DNA of 64,000 nt from Tetradesmus obliquus (Eukaryota > Chlorophyta > Chlorophyceae > Sphaeropleales > Scenedesmaceae). The notes under the pieces are model-generated. The model made no database searches. It was not told the origin of the DNA and was given only the letters and a program-made list of their open reading frames with translations. This document shows positions 22,025 through 34,347 of this stretch, one piece after another; the first letter of the stretch is position 1; every line of letters starts with the position of its first letter. The position numbers and the translations under genes were made by a program. The stretch lies in contig CP126192.1 in assembly GCA_030272155.1 (NCBI GenBank), positions 7,908,501 to 7,972,500 on the forward strand. Direction: 5' to 3'.

Positions 22025-22460
22025 CTGAACGGCAGGGTGCACATGGTGTTTGGATATATGGCGTGCACATGGCTGCATGATGTTTTGATATATATGGCAT
22101 GCACATGGCTGCATGGTGGATGGATATGTGCCATGCACATGGCTGCATGATGTTTAAATATATGGCGTGCACATGCCTGCATGGTGTTTGGATATATGGC
22201 ATGCACATGGCTGCATGGTGTTTGGATATACGGCGTGCACATGGCTGCATGATGTTTTGATATATATGGCATGCACATGGCTGCATGGTGTTTGGATATA
22301 CCTGTATAGGTAATATGGCGTGCACATGGCTGCATGGTGTTTGGATATATGGCGTGCACATGCCTGCATGGTGTTCGGATATATATGGCATGCACATGGC
22401 TGCATGATGTTCGGATATATATGGCATGCACATGGCTGCATGGTGTTTGGAATCTATCGC
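22025..22460. repeat. Minisatellite, about 12 units of about 35 bp
   Basis: The unit resembles GCATGCACATGGCTGCATG followed by (A/G)TGTTTGGATATATG. Variants alternate GCGTGCACATG and GCATGCACATG and TGGATATA versus TGATATATA. The frames open across it on both strands simply reflect the period and composition. Confidence 0.88.
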
Positions 22461-24885
22461 TAGCTTGGCTGTTTGACCTGCACATGCTTTGCATGCTTCA
22501 GATCTATGTGACAAAGCATGCTGTGTTGCCGTGCACATTATCTGAGAGGATCCGGCACTGCATGCATACCCCTTTGTCATGCTTGTTGATATGTACAGCA
22601 CATACACTGCTGCTGTTGTGGGCCAACTCAGTTGAATATCCAACTACACATCAACGTGTGATGTGATAATAGTGGTGTGTGGCAGACACATAGCTGCAGT
22701 GTTTCCAGCCCAGTGAGTCGAAGGCCCAAATTTGGCGCTGTGTATGCTGGTAAACCTGCACATGTTGTGCATGGTTGCAACGCGACCTGACAGCTGCAGA
22801 GCGCACTGCAGAGAGTGATTGCATAAGTATACATGCAAGCAGCCGAGCTCTGTGCGTGCAGCACAGCGTTTTGCGGGACCTCCCAATGATGCAGCACTGA
22901 AGGCATGTGCAATGATGCAGCACTGAAGGCACGTGCTGGCTGCGGATGTGCAGTGATGTGATGTGCATGTTGGTATCAGTTTCGTGCGTTATCACCCCGC
23001 ATGTTTTGCAGCTAGTGCTGCATGCCTTCTTTGTGCTGTTCAGCACGCATTAGAAGTGCATGGTATGTTATCAGGTTCACCAGAAACTTGATTTGTGGTT
23101 GGTGGCAGACAACTGTTTGGCTTGCAGGCCTGACAATACTGGCAGTGGCATGACTGCGCTGCGCGTTTGCCGCAAAGGTTGCCTACTGTGTGCTGCGGTC
23201 CAATGTTTGATAGATCACGTGCTTGCTAAGTTCGACAGGCTAGTAGCCTGTCAAATATTTAATGTGTCGCAGAGTACTCGCACTTTGCAGCCAAGTTGTC
23301 AACTTTTAATTGGCCTGTGAGTTCATCATCATGTTACCATTTAAGCCAGCTGCACATGCTAATCTGAGGTGCAGCAGCCACGGTGGCCTTTCGGGGGACC
23401 ACTTCTTGCCATGTGAGTGCACATTATGTTGCATGATGCTTATGCTTGTAATGAATGCAATTCGGCAACTTTCTTTATATAAGGCATAACAACGTCGCCA
23501 TCGGCCCCGCGCCCCACAGGAGCGGCTGAATGAACAGGCGAAGGGGGAAGGGGAGGGAGCACTGTTTAATTGGCCTGTGAGTTGTAGGGATTCCCTACTT
23601 GCTTTGATTGGCTGAAACACCGGCAATGGCTCGTTCTAGCAGGCCCCCGGGCGCGACACATAACGACGCCGTGACAATGAACTTCCAGCTTGTTCGATTT
23701 ACATAAGCAAGCGTCGTCAGCTGCCCGGCCAACACCCCAACACCACTGGTGCATGGCCTGGCACCAAGTCAACCACAGCGACAATTCAATGACCATAGTA
23801 ATTGTCTGGAACAGTACAGTTTCACGACTACCACTTGCAACATACGAGATGATCTTCAGCAAAGATATGCACGAGAGCGGCAAATTAAGGCGCAACACAG
23901 CTGCTGCCTGCACTGCAATAATGACGGGCAGCAAGGCTGCTGCTGTTCATGGTGCATGCGCGACTGGTGAAACGCGCACATACCGGCCTGTGTGGTGTGT
24001 ACCTACCAAACAACGCACGCAGCAACAAAACCAGCATGGCAACATCTGCTGGCACCTGACGAGTGCGCTGCCACTGTGTGACAGGATTGCACCAGCGCCG
24101 TGCACAGCCACAACTGCAAGGAATGAACTCACCGACTACCAACTCTGGTCGCACAGAAACCAACTGTCCTTTGAGACACGCCTGTGAAGAATAGGATGCA
24201 GCTGCCTACCACATTGCATACAAGCACATCACATCGAGGCGCTGCACGAGCAGACCTGGACTCGAGGCGCTGCACGAGCAGACCTGGACACGAATGCTAA
24301 CAACACCAGCGCAAGCAAATTCTAGATCGCCACAGAGCTCAATCGTCGCTGCTGCATGCAGCATTTGCTGCAAGGGCTGAAAGACAACCTGAAGAGCTCA
24401 AGCGAGCACCCCCCCAAACTCTTTCAACAACAGGTTTGCGCCACGCGCCAGATGCCGGGACAGATGCTTCCGGCACCATCAAACAAGCAGCAACGCCACA
24501 AGCAACACCACATGCATACGCTAAGCTGCATTGCTGCGTAGCTGCATTGATCCATCACTACGCAATGCATGCAAGCCATCAGCAGCGTCGAAGGGGCCAG
24601 CAGCACCGCACACAAGCGCCTCGCTGGCTCCTTGCCAGCGCAGCACAGCATCTGATCAATGTGCCACGTGGCATCAGGCGCTGTGTGCACAGCCTGGCTG
24701 CCTGACCGCCCGACTCTGCTGCTGACAGTGGGATCGCAGCGTTCGCCACATTGACTGGCCGCATCACACTGGCGGCACCTCACTGCCCGTTGAGCTTCTG
24801 CAGCTTCTCACTGGCCACATGCGCCTCTGCAGCCTCATCACACCCAACACAGCGCCTCACTGCCCGATATGTTGTGTGCAGCGCC

Positions 24886-27800
24886 TCACTGCCCGTTCAG
24901 CTTCTGCAGCTTCTCACTGGCCACATGTGCGATGGTCTTGCCCTCGGCAGCAGCCACCGCCTCCAGCGCCTTGAAGGTGTCCTCGTCAATGGACACCTGC
25001 ATTGGAAGAAACGCAGAGCAGCAAGTTGTTATGACATTGTTACTTTGTTGTTATTATGAGAAAGCATCATCCTCAACATCATCAGCAGCAGCAGCCATGG
25101 CCTCCAGCACCTTGAAGGTGTCCTCGTCGATGGACACCTGCGTTGAAAGACATGCAGAGCAGCAAGTTGTTACAACATTGTCACTTTGTTGTTGTGACCA
25201 GAAAGTATCTTTCAGCAGCAGCAGCAGCAGCAGCCACAGCCTCCAGCACCTGCAAAGTTGTGCACAAGTCAGCACAGCAGCTTGTTGTCTTGCTGTTGTT
25301 GCGCGAGCGCAGCAGCCGGCAGGTACATACGCATGGTTGGCTCCACAGACCCACAAACAAGCTTCCTGCACAGCTGCCGAAGCACCCCTGCATCCCCCCT
25401 GCAGCAGCTCCTGCACACACAGCTCACTGTGGGCAGGCTGTCCACCTTGTGCGCGGGCACATACTCACGGGAGCTGAAGTGCACCTGCCAACCCCACAAA
25501 GGCATGCGCAACCACCACGGCATGCAGACAGCTTGCACTGCCGCCACAGCAACACCCTGAAACACCCTGCAGCGCCCTCTTTCTTTCACCAACTCACCGT
25601 GGGCAGGCTGTCCACCTTGTGTGCGGGCACGTAGCTCTCGCTGTATCCCCGCAGCGCAGCGAAGCCCAGCCGCGCCACAAAGTCGCCAAACGCCTCCCCA
25701 GGCTGGCGCCGGGCCTTGAAGGCCGCCAGCAGCGGCTCCAGGGTTGACTCCAGGTCACGCAGCTTGACCCTTTCAGCAAACACCTGAGCCAGGCGCGTCT
25801 GGTTGGGACTGCCGCCCAGCCACAGCTGTACAAAGAGAAGCAAAGGGCAGGCAGTGGCAGAGTCGGTCGATTGCAGGGCAAGGGAGCTGGAAGAGAGTTA
25901 CACAGTGTTGCGTGCGTCATAATGAATTGTGACGGCTGCCAGCCGCGACTAAAAGATTGACTCCAGGTCACGCAGCTTGACCCTCTCCACAACCACAGCT
26001 GTGGGTGATTTCAGGAATAAAGAAAGCAGGGAACAGCGCAGGCAGCACGGGGTCAGATTGAGGGTAAAGGATCAACCTGAGCAGCTGCTGCCACGTTGCA
26101 GCAGTGATCTCCCTCCAACAACACAGAAAACCATTCAGGACAGAGGCGGTTCGTTACATGCATGCATATATTTGATATGAACATATACGCTCGCGCGTAC
26201 GTGGTAGCTGTTTGGGGCGTCTCACGTAGCCGATCTCCGCCATGTAGGGCCACCACACACGTACCAACCACAAGCAGCCATATGCTTCCGTAAACAAGTC
26301 ATCAAATTTACCACGCACCTGGTAGCTGTTGGGGCCGTCTCCCACGTAGCCAATCTCGGCCATGTAGGGCCGCGCGCAGCCGTTGGGGCAGCCCGTCATG
26401 CGCATGGTGATGGGCTCGTCACCCAGCCCAAGGCGGTTCAGCAGCGCCAGCACACGCCTGCAGCACAACGCAGTAGGCGGTACAAAACATTCCAATCAGC
26501 TGATGGTAGGGGCATGAGGCGGTCCCTCTGCAGAGTTGTGCGCATGGTGATGGGCTCGTCACCCAGCCCAAGGCGGTTCAGCAGCGCCAGCACACGCCTG
26601 CACAGATGGCAGTGAGACAATGAAGCATTGCAGTGAGTGCGGTGGTTCTGTAGCATGATGCGCATGGTGAAGGGCTCGTCACCCAGGCCCAGCCGGTTCA
26701 GCAGCGCCAGCACGCGCCTGGGTTGATCAAAGAATGCAAGCAAAGACAGTGAGCGGTGCTATCATTTGCGGGTCAGTGTAAGGGTGCTTGTATGTGCGCA
26801 GCAGAGAATGCTGCGTGCCGGCACAAATCAACATGCTGCTTCTTTCCTGCAACAATCAGGCTTCCCTGCAAGTGTGTGTGTGGGTGTGCGTTCCTGCCAG
26901 CACACATGTGTTTCCTGCAAGAAGCCACACAATTCCTGCAAGCCGGCGTGCTCACTTGTTGACGTCTGGCAGGCCGCGCTCCGCCTCTGTGATGGCCAGG
27001 CCGCATAGCGGCAGCGCGGGGCACGCCATGGACAGGCGGTCGACACCTGACAGGTCAGCCACATCAGTCAGGCCAGCAGCCTGCAACAAGCACAAGACAC
27101 AGCCAGCGGCAGAGCGAGCGTAGCAGAGGTTTTAGACAGGCGATCGATGTTGGAACAGGCCAGGAACAACAGTCCCAGCAGCATGCAGCGCAGAAAGATG
27201 TTCTGTTTGGAAGTAGAAGTCACCAGCAGCTCATACGCTGGTCAAACACCGGTCAAGCTTTGGTCAAACAACAGTCAAACCATCGCCGCACCTCCAGCGT
27301 GGCCTGGATGTCCTCCTTCCATGCCGGCTGCACGTCCCGCAAAATGATGTTCTGGTTGGCGGTGAGGGTCACCGGCAGCTCGTAGCGCTCGATCACGCCG
27401 CGCAGCGCCACCTTGGCGTCACCTTTGAGGCGGCCGTTCTGCAGTGCAGCGAGAGAGACGGACGCGGGAGCAAAAGTGTGTGAGCATGTAAGGATGCAGC
27501 AGGGTCGAGGCTCGATCCCGCTGCACAGCGCAAACTTGGCGTCGCCCTTGACGCAGCCGTCTGCCGCAAAGCAAGCAAAAAATGCGAGACATGAGGTGCG
27601 AGCACGTGCGCGTGCAACAGGGTCGGTGCGCGATCACGCCACGCAGCGCCACCTTGGCGTCACCCGTGAGGCGGCCGTCGTATTTGCACGGCAGCACGAG
27701 ACGATACACAGCACGTACAGCTGTTATGCGGAGCATGCATCGGTGGGTAAGCGAGCAGCAGCGCCACCTTGGCAAGCCCTTGATGCGGCCGTTCTGCAGC

Positions 27801-30800
27801 AAAGCAAGCAAGCGACAAGCAAGCGACACAACTGGTGTCTCACCTGCACGTACACAATTGGTGTCTCACATACACAACTGGTGTCTCACCTGCACGTACA
27901 CGCCGTAGAACAGCTTGCCGTCGCCCTGCTCGTGCCAGCCCAGGTAGTCCTCAAACTTCCACGCAGGCAGCGGCTTGAAGTCCTGGAAGCGCTTGCCCAT
28001 GTACTGCTCCACAACGCTGCGGAACTTGTCCACGCCCCACTCGTCAACCAGGTACTTGAGGCGCGCCTGCATATACATGACAATTGTAACAGTTCAGTAA
28101 CATGATAGATTCTAAAAAAAATGACATGTACTGCTCCACCACGCTGCGGAACTTGTCCACGCCCCACTCGTCCACCAGGTACTTGAGGCGCGCCTGCACA
28201 GATATGACAATGTAACAGGGAAGTGACAAGGTGAAGTAACATATGAGTGACATGTACTGCTCCACCACGCTGAGGAACTTGTCCACGCCCCACTCGTCAA
28301 CCAAGTACTTGAGGCGCGCCTGCATATGGCAGACAAAATGTTACAAACGAAACGTAACATGTTGGTGACATGCAGGGTGTGTGCATGCAGCTGGGCGTCG
28401 CTGCTGCTGGCACGTTCAATACCGCTGCCGCGCTCGAAATCCACACCTCTTCTGGCCTGTGACACCAGAGGACCGCCGATCAACGCCTGGTCTACATTTG
28501 GTCAACACCTGGTCAACGCACCTGCTTGCGGTCGTCGCGGCGGCCGTAGTCGCGCTGCGTGGCCACGATGGCCTTGATGGCGTGGAAAATGTCGTCCTTG
28601 TCAACATAGCCGATGGGGTCAGCCAGGCGTGGGAAAGTCTCGTTGCTCCTGCAGAGGTAAAAAAGTAACAACATTCAAATAATTTGGTGACAGCTGGGGT
28701 TCGTGACGAAAGCCCAGGCTTCATCAAATCAGCAACAAGCACAGCAGAGCAACAAACAACTTTGCAGTAGTGATAGCAGTGACAGCCGACGCAGAAGTAC
28801 AGCCACTCGATTAAGTATGAGCACTGTGCGCTGCAGCCACATCACGTCTAAAAAGCCGCCCACCTGTGTGTGCGGCCCATGCCACCTCCCACCAGCAGGT
28901 TGAAGCCCTGCAGCTCGCCATTGGCATCAGTCATGACCACCACACCAATGTCGTTGGTGAAGATGTCCACGCTGTTGTCGCCTGCACAGTACAACAGCAG
29001 CAGCAGCGTAGTAGCAGCAGCAGGTGCAAAAACAGGAGCAGCAGCATCGTCAGTCACGACCACCACACGGAATATACAGCACAGCTCACAACCTTGCTGC
29101 ACCGTCTCACATATGCTATGAGAGAGGATAGTTCCATGTGGGTCCGGGCACCATCTTAAATATGCTATGTAAACCACGCAGGGTTGTCACTGCTGCTGGC
29201 CAGTGTGCCAGATCTGCAAGCATGAGCAATGTAACTGCTGATGAACTTAATGGCGTAAGTAGCTTACACCAACAAGCACAACAACAGGGACAAGCACCAT
29301 GCTTACAGACATGGCAAGCTAGCGAGAGCTTTCAACCCAATTGATGGGTGAAATTGACATCGCAAGCATTCTTGGAAATTACACACACAGCATTTCAGGC
29401 AGAAGCCAAGCAACCCGGTAACTCCCTCCTGACGATCGTGCGCTGCTGGCAACACACTCAGCACGCGACCGCAGCCTTATAAAAAACACCATGCAAGTGC
29501 ACAACCAAACGATGACTCACGTAGTACGGTGACTGCACTTCTCAACTGGAATGCGGGAAGTTTCAGTGGCAGAAAACTTAAAAGTAGCAAGTTGTAAGCG
29601 AGGCATAGCAATAATGAATACGCCGTATTTATTAAGCTCTACACATTTTATGAGTATGGGTGGCACGCACCTGGCACTGTTACCGCTACCTTGAACTTGC
29701 GGGGCAGGAACTGTGTGCCGTAGATGGGCTCAGGGCTGTTGGTGTAGTTGGTGCCGTAGCCGTTGAACGCGCGGTCAGCAGTGACCTTCGGGTCCTGCAG
29801 GAAATAACAGTATGACATGAATTTGAACATGCAGTCAGAGACAGCTGGAAGGTACACTGGCCCATCCGTCAGGCATGTCCTGTACACGAGCGCCGCTGAC
29901 TGCCACTGCTCAGGCCATACAGCAAACAGCACAAGCAGCGCTCAGCCACACACAGCAGCCTGACTCACAGCTTGTGCTGTCCTGCAAGCCTGCAGTACAG
30001 CATGTGCCCCCAATCCTGCAAGCTATGCTAGCAGCATCAGCAGCAGCAGGGCACCCACCTCCTTGTACACAGACACAAACTTCTCGCCATCAAGCCACAC
30101 ATCGTAGTAAGCGCCGCTCTGGGGGGCCAGCAGGTCTGCGATGTCATTCGCGTACTGCAGCCAGGCAGTCACAGCACACGCGCAGCGATGCACAAGAGGA
30201 GAATTAGCAACAACATTGTACATGACACATGCCCAGGCTTGTCAGTAAAAGGCGCCTCTACGACAATACAGGGCAGCGTGACTGGATCACACTGGGGTTA
30301 AACTGGGGTCAAACTGAGTTTGACCAAGCGCCTGCTGCGCCGCGCCCTCTGCTCACCTTCTGCGCAAGCATGTACTCAGGCTTGTTCACAAACGGCGCCG
30401 CGGGGCCCATCACGTTGCGGTTCACGTCTCCGCATGCACCCAGCGTACTGCCCATGTTCTTGATGACTGTGCTGAACACGGTCTTGAGGTCGTGCTTGAG
30501 CACACCGTGCAGCTGGTAGGCCTGGCGCGTGGTCAGGCGGAGCGTGCCGTTGCCATACTGCAGGCGAGATACAGAGACACACACGAGTCAACTTTGATTA
30601 TTGAAAGTGGCATGCAATCAATGAGGCACGCCGTGCAGCTAGTAGGCCTGGCACGTGGTCAGGCGCAGCGTGCCGTTGCCGTACTGCAGGTGAGATAAAG
30701 AGACACACAGGATTCAAGTTTGGGTATCAAATAGTGGTGTGCAATCAATGAGGCACGCCGTGCAGCTGGTAGGCCTGGCGTGTGGTCAGCCGCAGCGTGC

Positions 30801-31784
30801 CGTTGCCGTACTGCAGGTGGAGACACAGAGGTACAAAGACAGAGTACTGAAGTTAGCAAGGTAAGGGTGTGCAGATTAAAGCGTGACGTTGTTGTGCGGC
30901 CTGGCGCGCGGTGCTGACTGCCAATGTCCTGCTGCAGACGCAACACGCAGACACACACGCAGAGTGGAGGAAAGCTCGTCCATGACCAAATACAGCTGGT
31001 TGGTGACCACGTCCCACGGTCAAAGGCACCAGTCAAACAAGTCAAATGTGGTCAAACATAACAACATAACAGCCCTCACCTTGTCCGCCAGCTCGTCCAT
31101 GACCAGGTACAGCTGGTTGGTGACGAGGCCGCTAGGCTGGCGCGTGCGCATCATGAACTGGTAGAACTTGCCCAGGCCAAAGCTACGCTTCTCACGGTGG
31201 TCCTGCAGGAAGGCAGCATAGCGACAGGTGTGCATGTTTTGACTCGGATGCTCTCAATTGCTGGGTTGACATGAATAGCCATCACAAGCTGGTGGCGCTT
31301 GCCAAGCGAAACAAGCCCTTCTCATGGTGCGTCCTGCGCTGCAAGCTGAAGTGCTGCTGCCAGCTGCCGCTGCTGCTGTCCCCAAGACCGCTGCAGCCGG
31401 CTCCAACTCTTGCCGCTGCTGCTGCTGGTGCTGCCACAGTGGCCGGGCTACTTCTACCATGCATAGCACGGAACATGGGACTGAAGTTGCTGCAGCGCTG
31501 CTGCTGCGCCTGTTCTGGCGCAGGTAGCGTCACTGCGGGTGCTGCCGCCAGAGCAAACACCACCAAGGCTGTCTCCCTGTGCGAGACATGAACAGCTAAT
31601 GCTGCTGTGCTACAGCAGCTGGGCTGACACAGCTCTGTGCGAGCGCACTGCCCTTCCCTTCCCTGATCCACTGTGCTGCCATGCGTTCCACCCGTGCCCT
31701 GCTGTGCTGCCATGCTTGCCACCAACTGCTTACGCTGCTTCACTGCCTTGCAACAAGGATTCAGCACACCAGACACGCCAGACA

Positions 31785-31816
<32 letters not shown>

Positions 31817-32383
31817 CAACAACACAGGCACACAGCATGCGACCACCAGCTCGCCAGGCACAGCTCTGTACCCGCTGCACTGCGCAACCCCCGCCTGCAC
31901 TGCTCCCTGTGCCGTTGTCCTGCCACGCTTGCGCAAACCACATGGTAATGTGCAGCTGCATGTAGCTGCCATATTACTGTGCTGCCATGCTCACACTGCT
32001 GCCATGCTGCCGCTGCTTTGCAGAAACGGTGCCAAGCACACACCTGCATGCAGCTGCTGTAGGCCTTTATCAACTGCTGTGCTGCCATGCTCACGCTGCT
32101 GCCACGCCGACCTTGCATGCAGGACAACCCAACACCGAACACACACCTGCATGTAGCTGCCATGGAACTTCATCAGCTGCATGGCCTCCTCATTAATGTT
32201 GGGGTTGTCATTAACAAGCTCCTCCATCAGCGGGTGCCTCAAGTAGTCACTCTTTTCCTTGATGATCTCAACCTTGCTGCGGCGCACTGACTTGAAAGCT
32301 GGGGGCTTGCTTGGCACCGCCACATTGCACACATGCAGGCCCTGCCTGCTGGGTGCTGACGTCCTCTGCTGCAGCAGCTGCAT
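24886..32383 (-). CDS. SIR: Ferredoxin-dependent sulfite reductase, plastid, 13 exons
   Basis: Exons (right to left): 32383-32147, 31202-31080, 30557-30357, 30154-30059, 29794-29671, 28981-28864, 28648-28522, 28066-27890, 27438-27292, 27080-26956, 26457-26319, 25825-25598, 24996-24886; all phases agree, 650 aa, the usual family length. It reduces sulfite to sulfide with electrons from ferredoxin in plastid sulfur assimilation. The N-terminus ([14 protein letters not shown]..) is a plausible transit peptide. Landmarks: [50 protein letters not shown], and the siroheme/4Fe-4S ligands Cys470 and Cys476 (CPALPLC) with Cys515 and Cys519 (TGCPNGC). Nitrite reductase is less likely given the SIR-like N-terminal and C-terminal motifs. 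At least seven of its introns carry duplicated exon edges. Confidence 0.96.
24965..25490 (-). repeat. Copies of sulfite reductase exon 13 acceptor edge and exon 12 donor edge
   Basis: On the minus strand the segment coding VS(I/M)DEDTFK(A/V)LEA is at 24970-24996 (real) and again near 25105-25140, with a weaker copy near 25190-25255. The exon 12 end coding [11 protein letters not shown] with its donor is at 25598-25625 (real) and again at about 25430-25460. Confidence 0.82.
26195..26725 (-). repeat. Copies of both edges of sulfite reductase exon 11 (siroheme-ligand exon)
   Basis: The real exon is 26319-26457. Upstream in the gene, two acceptor-side copies coding [16 protein letters not shown](F/I)TMR lie at about 26540-26600 and 26660-26720, nearly identical to the real edge. 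A degenerate donor-side copy (YMAEIGYV..) lies at about 26205-26250. The acceptor-side copies stop just before the TGCPNGC codons. Confidence 0.9.
27440..27800 (-). repeat. Three diverged copies of sulfite reductase exon 9 acceptor edge
   Basis: Blocks corresponding to [15 protein letters not shown] recur on the minus strand near 27530-27560, 27630-27685 and 27755-27798, upstream of the real exon start at 27438. They are more degraded than other arrays in this gene. Confidence 0.78.
28130..28325 (-). repeat. Two decoy copies of sulfite reductase exon 8 acceptor edge
   Basis: The segment coding [15 protein letters not shown](R/L)SVVEQYM is repeated with acceptors at about 28197 and 28320, upstream of the real exon start at 28066. 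The period is about 125-130 bp. Each copy ends at the same ATGTCA block, and intron sequence (GTAACAT) is shared. Confidence 0.92.
30600..31010 (-). repeat. Copies of sulfite reductase exon 3 acceptor edge and exon 2 donor edge
   Basis: [16 protein letters not shown]-type edges with acceptors recur near 30685, 30812 and, degraded, at 30890-30930, before the real edge at 30557. A copy of the exon 2 end (YLVMDEL) lies at about 30975-31005. Confidence 0.85.
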
Positions 32384-33259
32384 GGTGGCTGTGCTGCGTG
32401 TGTGTGCGGTGGATAGCTGTGTGTCCTAGCTGCTGGCAGGAAACAGGTGGCAGGGAGGGAGAGCGCAGCAGGCAGCAAGCAGCATGGCAGTGAGGGGAAG
32501 AGCTGGGCCCGTGGGAGCTGGTGCTGCAGGAAACACGATGCAACGAGCACTGGACTGCCTCTGTGCATGCGCTGTGCATGACTCTAATGCTCCGGAATGA
32601 GCTTGCGGGCTGCTGCCGGGGTGCTTGCTGCTGCGGTTCATGACGGACCATGGAGCTGCGTGCTAGGTGCGTAGGATACATTAACTTTATTCGGAACCCA
32701 CCTCTGCAGTTCAGCTGCAGCGATGCGGGCTGAGAGAATGGCTGCTCGCAAGCTGGCAACCGCAATCCCAAGATACGCAATCAGCACCAGCTCAACACAA
32801 GCACAAAACACCGTCTGATGGAGCCAGTCGATCATAGGCATGCTCATGACGCTAGCTGGAAGGGACACTTGTCATTTGGTAGTGGTGTTGGAACGGGGGC
32901 ATGCTAATGCATAGTAAGCCCGCAAAGGTTAACTACAGTAGCGGTGGCCTCAAAAATGAGCTTTCAGGACCATCTAAGAACGATCGACTTCTTGCACTGG
33001 ATCATGTTCTGTACACACCATGATCTGACCAGATGCAGCGCTCGGACGGCATGCCCTGCCTTCCAAACCAATCAGGTTGAAGCTTCATAGTAATCGGCAA
33101 ACCGTTTTGTGATGAACCGAAATAGTAGCAGTACGCACCAGGCGCAGTAGCAGACTGTGATGGCTAGTTGGGTACAACAGGCCACCCCCAGAGCTAATTG
33201 AGACCTTTGAATGATTGAATTAGACGTGCTTACGGCGCACAGGTCCAGCGAGGCAGGCG
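32384..33259. other. Divergent intergenic region between sulfite reductase and TEDC1-like gene
   Basis: About 0.88 kb separating two start codons facing away from each other, so it should carry both promoters. Two small minus-strand frames (32638-32868, 33072-33308) have hydrophobic stretches. The second overlaps the TEDC1-like start on the opposite strand. I do not consider either well supported. Confidence 0.5.
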
Positions 33260-34312
33260 ATGCAGCAGCAACAGCAGTTACAGCAGCAGCTGCCAGCAAG
33301 GGCAGCAATTGAATACACTTGCAGGCTGCTGCGCAGCTATGGCGTTGACCAGCTCACTCCAGAGCTGATAAGGCAGGCCAAGTTCGATGCACCCTCTGTA
33401 AGTGACTGAATCTGCGAATGACAGACAGCAGTACGCTACAAGTAGCACGGCGGAAACTGCATGCTTCCAGGCGTTTCAGGCACAGCACCAGGCATCTTTG
33501 GCTTGATTTAGTAGGATGATTTGGTAGCAGCACTGTCACACGCTGTTGATGCTCTATCTACCTTCTGTGCTACACATCCTGCGCCAGGTATGCTGCGCTG
33601 AGCAGCTGCTTAGCGTTCTTTCCAACCCGGCTGTTCAGCGTGTACCTCAGCAGCTGCAGGTCTTTCAGTTTTATGTTTTGAACGGATTGCAACTTCATGT
33701 ATGTGCAGGCGAGCAGGCCGCTGCTGCAGGCGCTGCACACTCTGGCAGTGTGCTGCGCAGCCGGGCTGGCCCCAGGCAGCCAGGATGGCTTGCGGCTGCT
33801 GCAGCAGCAGCTGGCACAGGAGAGCCTCGATGGCGAGACGCTGCCAGCAGAAGGTGAGCAATGCATTCACATGAAAATCTACTGCTACATTCAACACTGT
33901 ACTGGTTAGCTGTACTGTACTGGCGGCTGCCGAGCCGCTGTTAGTAGAATGTGAGCAGTACTTTTGCATGCATGATGCATCACAACGTTGCCTGCCTGCT
34001 TGCAGGAACGACTCCATGCTATTTGAAGCCATACTGTACCTGCTTACAACACTGCACAGCACATGCAGTACACGCATGGAGCTTCGGCATGTGTTGCAGA
34101 ACGCTGCCGGCAGTCTACTTTATGTTGCTGACATTTACACGTGTGCCTGTAACCAGTGTTACTTCTTCAAGCTGTTCATGGTGACGTATGCTTCTGCTAT
34201 GAATCCATCTCTGCTGCAGGCATCCTGCTGCTGCTGCACCTGCTGGCTGGCTGGGGATGTCCTCCTGGTCTGCTGGCCCAAATCACAGCAGCCATCTGCA
34301 ATAACCTCACAC

Positions 34313-34347
<35 letters not shown>

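Larger units (their letters stand above)
21422..24885. other. Repeat-rich intergenic region, GH26-like gene to sulfite reductase
   Basis: About 3.46 kb between convergent genes. It holds diverged satellite-like units (21.5-22.0 kb), a CACATGGCTGCATG minisatellite (22.03-22.46 kb), then mixed sequence without a recognisable protein. Frames such as 23690-24187 (+, 165 codons) show no domain-like pattern. A 17-base block TTTAATTGGCCTGTGAGTT-like occurs at 23306 and 23566. A 26-bp unit (GAGGCGCTGCACGAGCAGAC) is doubled at 24236-24290. Truncated copies of the sulfite reductase stop region lie at 24.77-24.87 kb. Confidence 0.55.

Noticed and set aside
22020-22643. 207-codon minus-strand frame with HHAAMCMPYI-like repeats
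   Set aside because: It is a direct reading of the 35-bp minisatellite; open frames on both strands follow from the period and composition.
23300-23590. Direct repeat TTTAATTGGCCTGTGAGTT as possible transposon ends or target-site duplication
   Set aside because: The 260 bp between has no coding, no inverted ends and no match elsewhere in the window; it could be a simple local duplication.
23690-24187. 165-codon plus-strand frame
   Set aside because: No signal peptide, domain or repeat pattern; codon use and composition do not resemble the recognised genes; no splice-linked extension found.
33072-33308. 78-codon hydrophobic minus-strand frame
   Set aside because: It overlaps the TEDC1-like first exon on the other strand, and the apparent splice sites inside it do not agree in phase.
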